The notes beneath the pieces were generated by a model. It was given only the letters and a program-made list of their open reading frames with translations, was not told the origin of the DNA and did no database searches. Shown one piece after another: positions 31,935 through 36,134 of a stretch of 36,134 nt of DNA. Source of the DNA: Ichthyosporea sp. XGB-2017a (taxonomy: Eukaryota > Opisthokonta > Ichthyosporea); assembly GCA_002811675.1 (NCBI GenBank), contig PDIM01000066.1:130606-166739 (forward strand), given 5' to 3'. Numbering within the stretch: position 1 is the stretch's first letter; each line of letters begins with the position of its first letter. Made by a program: the position numbers and the translations under genes.

Positions 31935-34589
31935 TTACTCGACACCAAAGCCTTCAGTATTTTCCAACGCAAAAATGATCTTTTCTCTCATTACTTCGTA
32001 TGATGGGTACGAAGGCAAGTCGATACGGTTGAAACATGTATGTGCGCGGGGAAGCTGATTAGGTTCTCCCCAAAGTTCGATAGTGAATTTTTGCGGACCA
32101 TTGCTACCGTGCAGTTCTCTAAATCCATTCATAGGAATACGAGATGTACCAGTAGCAAACTGAATTAAGCGGGCCCTCATTTCATTGTCCAAACTTTCAA
32201 TAACCTTCCAGAACCACTGAATAATATCGTGACTTAAGTGGTATCCATTGCGATACTCTGTATGTGCTTTCCAGTCCCCGATATCAATTTCAGCCAAACC
32301 ACCGATGAGAAGCTCTAATTCCTTAGCGTCAAATATCTTAATAAGATGTGATGGAATAAGGGCATTAAAGCCTTCCATGAATGACAGCATTTGATCTTGT
32401 ATACCTCTAGAGAATCTCCATTCGGTCACAAGTTTTACATATTCTTGCTTATTCTCTTCCGTCACTTCAATTTCCGAGCCCCCGGGTTTCAAGTCAATGT
32501 GTTGAATATTTCCAAACACTTCATTATCAACACTAAAGCTAAGCTCGAGAACGTCTGTAATATCGTTTTCAAGAATCCACTTCAAACTTCTATAATACTC
32601 CGCATCTACAGTCTGCATATCTTCCAAAGAAATTTCTTGTTGAAGCATCATTTTGTAGAATGGAGGAATGAAAAAGGCGTCAATAAGTTTACCATGAAAT
32701 ACAGCCATTCCCACAACTCTACCTATGAATTTAAAATAGTCCAAATGGTCAGGGTTTACAGAAGACAAAGGATTGATCTGGAGAGTATAGATATCATTCG
32801 CTGCATATTCAAAGAGTCCATAGTAAGGATTAAACATCTCATGTGAGACAAGGTAAAACCATTCTCTAGCAAGCCCTCCATAATCTAGACCGTCTTCTTC
32901 TTTAAAGTTTATCCACAAACGCTTCTTTAAATGTTCAGGGCGGTGTAAAAGTACTTCACGAAAAGAATCTTCAAAAATGTTTTCGCGAGATACATTGATT
33001 TCCACTTTTCCATCCATTTGTCGCAACTTTGAGCGAAAATACGCTAATTTTTGCTTATAATTCCTCTTGTATGTTTGAGCTACAGTGGGAGTAACCATCT
33101 TCGTTTGCAAGCGAGGGTCTTCCCATTGTGTATTCCTTGAGCTATGATCTACAAAGAAATTCCTTCCATCTCTAGTACGCCTTTCTTCCCAACCCGGAGG
33201 CAACGGTCCCAAATCTGGGTTTGAGGAAGAGCGATTCCTATACAGTGGGGCATTAAGAATTCCACCGGCATTGCTTTGCTGCCTTGGGTCGTGCCATGTG
33301 GTAGCATGATTATTATGATCTACAAAAAATATTCTTCCTTCGGGTGTGGTTCTCATTTCCCAGCCCGGCGGAAGAGGCTCCACCATAGAATTTTGCCTAC
33401 TTGAGGATGCAGAAGATTGAGCGATATTTGGTGTAGAAGTTGCTGGAGTGATACTAATAACAGGAGAGTTAGTTCCATCACTCCCTGCCTGCCTAGCAGC
33501 ACTTGAGCTGCTCGCGGCAGCTGTGCTACTACTACTCTGTGCAGTTGTCGCACTGCTATTACCCTTTACAGCAGCCGCACTCAAGCCCGCAGCTTCATCA
33601 GCCGCTCCTCTACCCATCGCAGCACTACCGCTAGACGCCTCTTGCCCACTACTTCCCTGCCCAGCCTTTGCTGCATCTGGATGTGGTGGCGGCGCGCCAC
33701 CTAGATTTGCTTCCAATGCAGCCCGGAGATTTGACTGCGATGTTGCCGGTGACATTGGAGTCGGGAAACTGGTCCGATGCCTCTGAGCATAACTTTCCCT
33801 CTGCTGTTCTCTCATACTTTCTAGTTCCTGTTGTCGAGCACGACTCTGAGAGCTGGAAGTAGACGCAGTGGGCCTTGTCCAGCACGTGCTCTTAGTATTA
33901 TGGTCAATAAAATACGTTCTTCCATTCTGGTCAGTTCTCTCTTCCCACCCATCCGGCAGCGGAAGATCTTCATTTGCCAAATCCACAGTACTCGCCCGGG
34001 GAGCTTCTGAATTTGCTAGATTACTGTCACTGCCATCACCGCCATTCACTACAGCCCGATTCGCCACCACTGCCCCGCCACTCGTACCACTCACGGACAA
34101 ACCATTCATGGCATTATTTACACCCCGTACACCAGACGAAGAGGATGCGGCTCCTCCAGCATTACTGTGATTATTACTTCCCGCAAAGGCAACCTGGATT
34201 GTTACCTCACCTTTAAAGCGATTCTTCGGTTTCAGCGGCTTCAAGTCAAAGCTCTGTGCCTTCTGTGAATTGGGAGAATTCTGAAGGTAGTCCCCCACTG
34301 GGAATCGTGAAAGTGGAATTGTAATCAAACCCAGAGATTCATCCTTTTTCAAGCGATTATGATCAAACAAATGTATAGTAAGTGAATCACTGCTGGGGAT
34401 AATCTCTGTAAATTTAAACTCCTCCCCCCAGTAAGGCGCCAGAGTCTTCTTCTTTACCGAGCTAGTCTTCTCCTGCTCTCCATTATTGATGCATAACTTA
34501 CAGTACGGATCTGTAGACCCGAACACATCTTTCTTCACCAACTCCGAAGCAGAGACAACTGTGATTCTTAATTCTTGCTTTTCGTCCAT
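31935..34589 (-). CDS. Nedd4/Rsp5-type E3 ubiquitin ligase (C2-WW-WW-WW-HECT)
   Basis: HECT-class ubiquitin ligase of the Nedd4 family, which ubiquitylates membrane and endocytic proteins through PPxY-binding WW domains. The protein has 884 residues and starts [14 protein letters not shown]. The C2 domain (about 5-130) has the Ca-binding-type loop [12 protein letters not shown]1 is at about 209-240 ([20 protein letters not shown]...), WW2 at about 405-436 ([20 protein letters not shown]...) and WW3 at about 461-493 ([20 protein letters not shown]...). Low-complexity Ser/Ala/Gly-rich spacers separate C2 from WW1 and WW1 from WW2. The HECT domain fills the C-terminal about 370 residues; the catalytic Cys is residue 852 in [14 protein letters not shown]. 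Three WW domains and this length resemble yeast Rsp5 (809 residues) more than four-WW animal paralogues. The gene is intronless. Confidence 0.96.
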   Translation of the reverse strand: MDEKQELRITVVSASELVKKDVFGSTDPYCKLCINNGEQEKTSSVKKKTLAPYWGEEFKFTEIIPSSDSLTIHLFDHNRLKKDESLGLITIPLSRFPVGDYLQNSPNSQKAQSFDLKPLKPKNRFKGEVTIQVAFAGSNNHSNAGGAASSSSGVRGVNNAMNGLSVSGTSGGAVVANRAVVNGGDGSDSNLANSEAPRASTVDLANEDLPLPDGWEERTDQNGRTYFIDHNTKSTCWTRPTASTSSSQSRARQQELESMREQQRESYAQRHRTSFPTPMSPATSQSNLRAALEANLGGAPPPHPDAAKAGQGSSGQEASSGSAAMGRGAADEAAGLSAAAVKGNSSATTAQSSSSTAAASSSSAARQAGSDGTNSPVISITPATSTPNIAQSSASSSRQNSMVEPLPPGWEMRTTPEGRIFFVDHNNHATTWHDPRQQSNAGGILNAPLYRNRSSSNPDLGPLPPGWEERRTRDGRNFFVDHSSRNTQWEDPRLQTKMVTPTVAQTYKRNYKQKLAYFRSKLRQMDGKVEINVSRENIFEDSFREVLLHRPEHLKKRLWINFKEEDGLDYGGLAREWFYLVSHEMFNPYYGLFEYAANDIYTLQINPLSSVNPDHLDYFKFIGRVVGMAVFHGKLIDAFFIPPFYKMMLQQEISLEDMQTVDAEYYRSLKWILENDITDVLELSFSVDNEVFGNIQHIDLKPGGSEIEVTEENKQEYVKLVTEWRFSRGIQDQMLSFMEGFNALIPSHLIKIFDAKELELLIGGLAEIDIGDWKAHTEYRNGYHLSHDIIQWFWKVIESLDNEMRARLIQFATGTSRIPMNGFRELHGSNGPQKFTIELWGEPNQLPRAHTCFNRIDLPSYPSYEVMREKIIFALENTEGFGVE

Positions 34590-34665
34590 CTTTTTTTCTT
34601 TCTTCTAGTTCTAAACTGATTTCAGCTTATGTTTTAACAGAAAGATACCCAAGATAATAGAAAAG

Positions 34666-34718
34666 AAAAAAAAAAAAAAAAAAAAAAAAACAAAAAAAAA
34701 AAAAAAAAAAAAAAAAAA
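34666..34718. repeat. interrupted poly(A) tract upstream of the HECT ligase
   Basis: Runs of 25 and 27 A separated by one C, about 77-130 nt upstream of the ligase start; poly(T) on the ligase sense strand. Confidence 0.95.
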
Positions 34719-35241
34719 CCGCTTCTTCTTCTCCCAATACTCCCTCCTTCAATCTCTCTTCAAAATCAATCGAAATCAAAATCAAAACAAATCAAAACAC
34801 TTCCAATTAAACTCGAATTAACAAATTCAAATTCAAAAAAGAAAGAAAAAGACTTCATAAAAGGGAAAAAACAAAAAAACAAAAAAAAGGCCGTAAAAGA
34901 AACAAACACCATAAAAAAAATAAAAAAAAGATCCAAAGCTCATGGCCACCTTGAAAAGATCTGTTGTAATAAATCCCCGCATGAGCCTGAAATTACAAAT
35001 AATAAAATGTAAATTATAGCCAGCCCCCACAAAAATTACTCTATAGAGGATCCCCATAGAAATTACATAGTATTATAAATTATGGAGGATTATTGAGTTT
35101 TGCGGTTTATTTCTCGGTAATAATTTAATATTATTTATTGCAAGGGATACTATATATAGCTAGGACTTAGGAGAGAAGAGAGAGGAAAAGGGTTAGCTGA
35201 AAAATAATATCCAAGTGACTCCCGTAAAAAACTCGTTGTTT

Positions 35242-35263
35242 TTTTAGGGATTTTACCCTAAAA
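35242..35263. repeat. short perfect inverted repeat
   Basis: TTTTAGGG, a 6-nt spacer (ATTTTA) and CCCTAAAA form a perfect 8-bp stem. Function unknown; it may be chance. Confidence 0.5.
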
Positions 35264-35609
35264 TACCTTTAGCTTTGGGCGCTAAAATACCCGTATAATT
35301 CCGCGAGAGTCGTCGCTAGGCAACCCTTGGAAATTTTAGATCTTGGCATTTTTGGGGTTATGTATGGAGGATCCGGTACATTATTTTTTGTGTCGATTTT
35401 TGTGAAATCTAGTTTGTTAGGGAGAGGATTATATTGTGTAGATTTGCATACCAGAGTGTTTCAGAACAAGGTGTAGAGGGTGGGACTGTGTGTCAGAGTA
35501 AGAAGAACAAGATCAGAAGCGGAATTACCTACCTGAGTGTTAATTACAGACTTAATCAAGCCAGAAGAAAGGGATTAATTTAGAATATAGGAAGAAGAAA
35601 TATTTGGTT

Positions 35610-36113
35610 ATGTCACATTCGAAGCAAGCAGATGAAGAACCTATGAAATGTACAGCTTATGAGTACTGCATTATGCCAGGATGCTATAATGGGTATTCTT
35701 TAACGACGAAAGCAAGTGTCCAGGCAGCGACTGCATTGGGTGTTGATTGTCATGCACATCGAAGGTTTCCAGTGCCAGTGGAGAAGCTTGATGAGATTCC
35801 GAGGAAAGATGAAGCATGGTTGGTAATGAAGGAGAGGGCGCGGCGAGGCGAGATACATTGAAGATCTTCTCTCAGCACTTTAATCCGAGCTGCTCGTTTA
35901 TGCTGAAAGACCAAAAAAAACCGGGTGAAGATTAGTATTATGAGCACCCGGATGCGATTTATGGTAAGGTTTGGTTAGTGAAGGTGACCAAAAAGCATTC
36001 GAATGCTAAGAATCTACCTAACCTCTCCTGGAACAGGAAAACCATCCACTTCCCTCGGAAAGACGCGGGCTTCAAATCTGAATTCACCATCAACATCACT
36101 TGGGAACACATCT
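35610..36113 (+). pseudogene. possible THAP-like zinc-finger gene, apparently frameshifted
   Basis: From the ATG at 35610 a frame runs to a stop at 35859-35861. It contains AYEYCIMPGCYNGYSL, HRRFPVPVEKL and DEAWLVMKERARR. The +2 frame then gives TLKIFSQHFNPSCSF, stops at 35933-35935, and is open again to 36113-36115 with no recognised motif. Together these resemble a THAP domain (C-x2-4-C, F-P, W, C-x2-HF-x-P), a DNA-binding finger found in animal regulators and P-element-type transposases. Against an intact gene are the frame change near 35850, the second stop, and Phe where the third zinc-binding Cys should be. It could be a decayed transposase or regulator, a gene with sequencing errors, or chance. 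The window ends shortly after, so a 3' continuation cannot be judged. Confidence 0.4.
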
Positions 36114-36134
36114 AAGCGAAACTTTTCGTCTTTC

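Larger units (their letters stand above)
34590..35609. other. intergenic region upstream of the HECT ligase and THAP-like frame
   Basis: No gene seen. Immediately upstream of the ligase is a poly(A) tract on the plus strand (34666-34690 and 34692-34718), that is, poly(T) on the ligase sense strand. A-rich sequence continues to about 34930. Further right are a perfect 8-bp inverted repeat (35242-35263) and mixed-composition DNA with no assignable element. Confidence 0.6.

Noticed and set aside
35310-35325. RFX X-box-like GTCGCTAGGCAAC
   Set aside because: Only one half-site (GGCAAC) is good and the spacing is wrong by one base; no ciliary gene is adjacent.
35823-35875. 53-nt GT...AG intron that would join the THAP-like frames
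   Set aside because: GTAATG...TTCTCTCAG is possible, but splicing it removes the stretch between the Trp and the HF motif that a THAP domain needs, so a frameshift explains the pattern better.

Overview
The window is nuclear DNA from an intron-poor, AT-rich eukaryote, most likely an opisthokont and probably a holozoan (animals or their unicellular relatives). The evidence is: two spliceosomal introns with GTAAG-type donors and pyrimidine-rich AG acceptors; AATAAA signals after many stop codons; a true animal-type lamin (intermediate-filament rod, nuclear localisation signal, lamin-tail domain, C-terminal CIMM prenylation box); a decayed receptor-type guanylate cyclase; a three-WW Nedd4-type ubiquitin ligase; and a possible THAP-like zinc finger. 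Nearly intronless genes, one of them 11.6 kb long, argue against a typical animal genome and favour a unicellular relative of animals. The species cannot be named from the sequence.

Layout, left to right: (1) 450-12099 (+), TRRAP/Tra1, the giant pseudokinase scaffold of SAGA/NuA4 histone acetyltransferase complexes, with one 109-nt intron. (2) 12100-14480, 3' region, a cluster of CAAGGAGC words, a ~100-nt T run and a 970-nt assembly gap. (3) 14481-17400 (+), importin beta-1, with one 274-nt intron. (4) 18025-19701 (+), a sedoheptulokinase-like FGGY kinase, convergent with (5) 19765-21363 (-), a multipass membrane protein of unknown function. (6) About 22690-23532 (+), a frameshifted remnant of a receptor guanylate cyclase. 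(7) 23870-25393 (+), mitochondrial-type class II fumarase, convergent with (8) 25467-29252 (-), an SH3-SAM-PH-CH scaffold protein. It is divergent from (9) 29943-31652 (+), the lamin, which is convergent with (10) 31935-34589 (-), a C2-WW3-HECT ubiquitin ligase. (11) 35610 to about 36113 (+), a THAP-like zinc-finger frame that looks broken.

The genes do not form one pathway; most are single-copy housekeeping genes for chromatin, nuclear transport, nuclear lamina, carbon metabolism, ubiquitylation and cell polarity. Two things tie the window together. First, T-rich tracts on the sense strand lie upstream of nearly every start codon, so they flip to A-rich for minus-strand genes. Second, convergent gene ends are tightly packed, in one case with opposing poly(A) signals 5 nt apart. 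I found no CRISPR array, rRNA, tRNA, operon or intact transposon. The observations most worth following up are the SH3-SAM-PH-CH architecture with its KHEMPPPPP minisatellite, the lamin, the unidentified myristoylation-motif membrane protein, the decayed cyclase, and the 5'-biased remaining introns.
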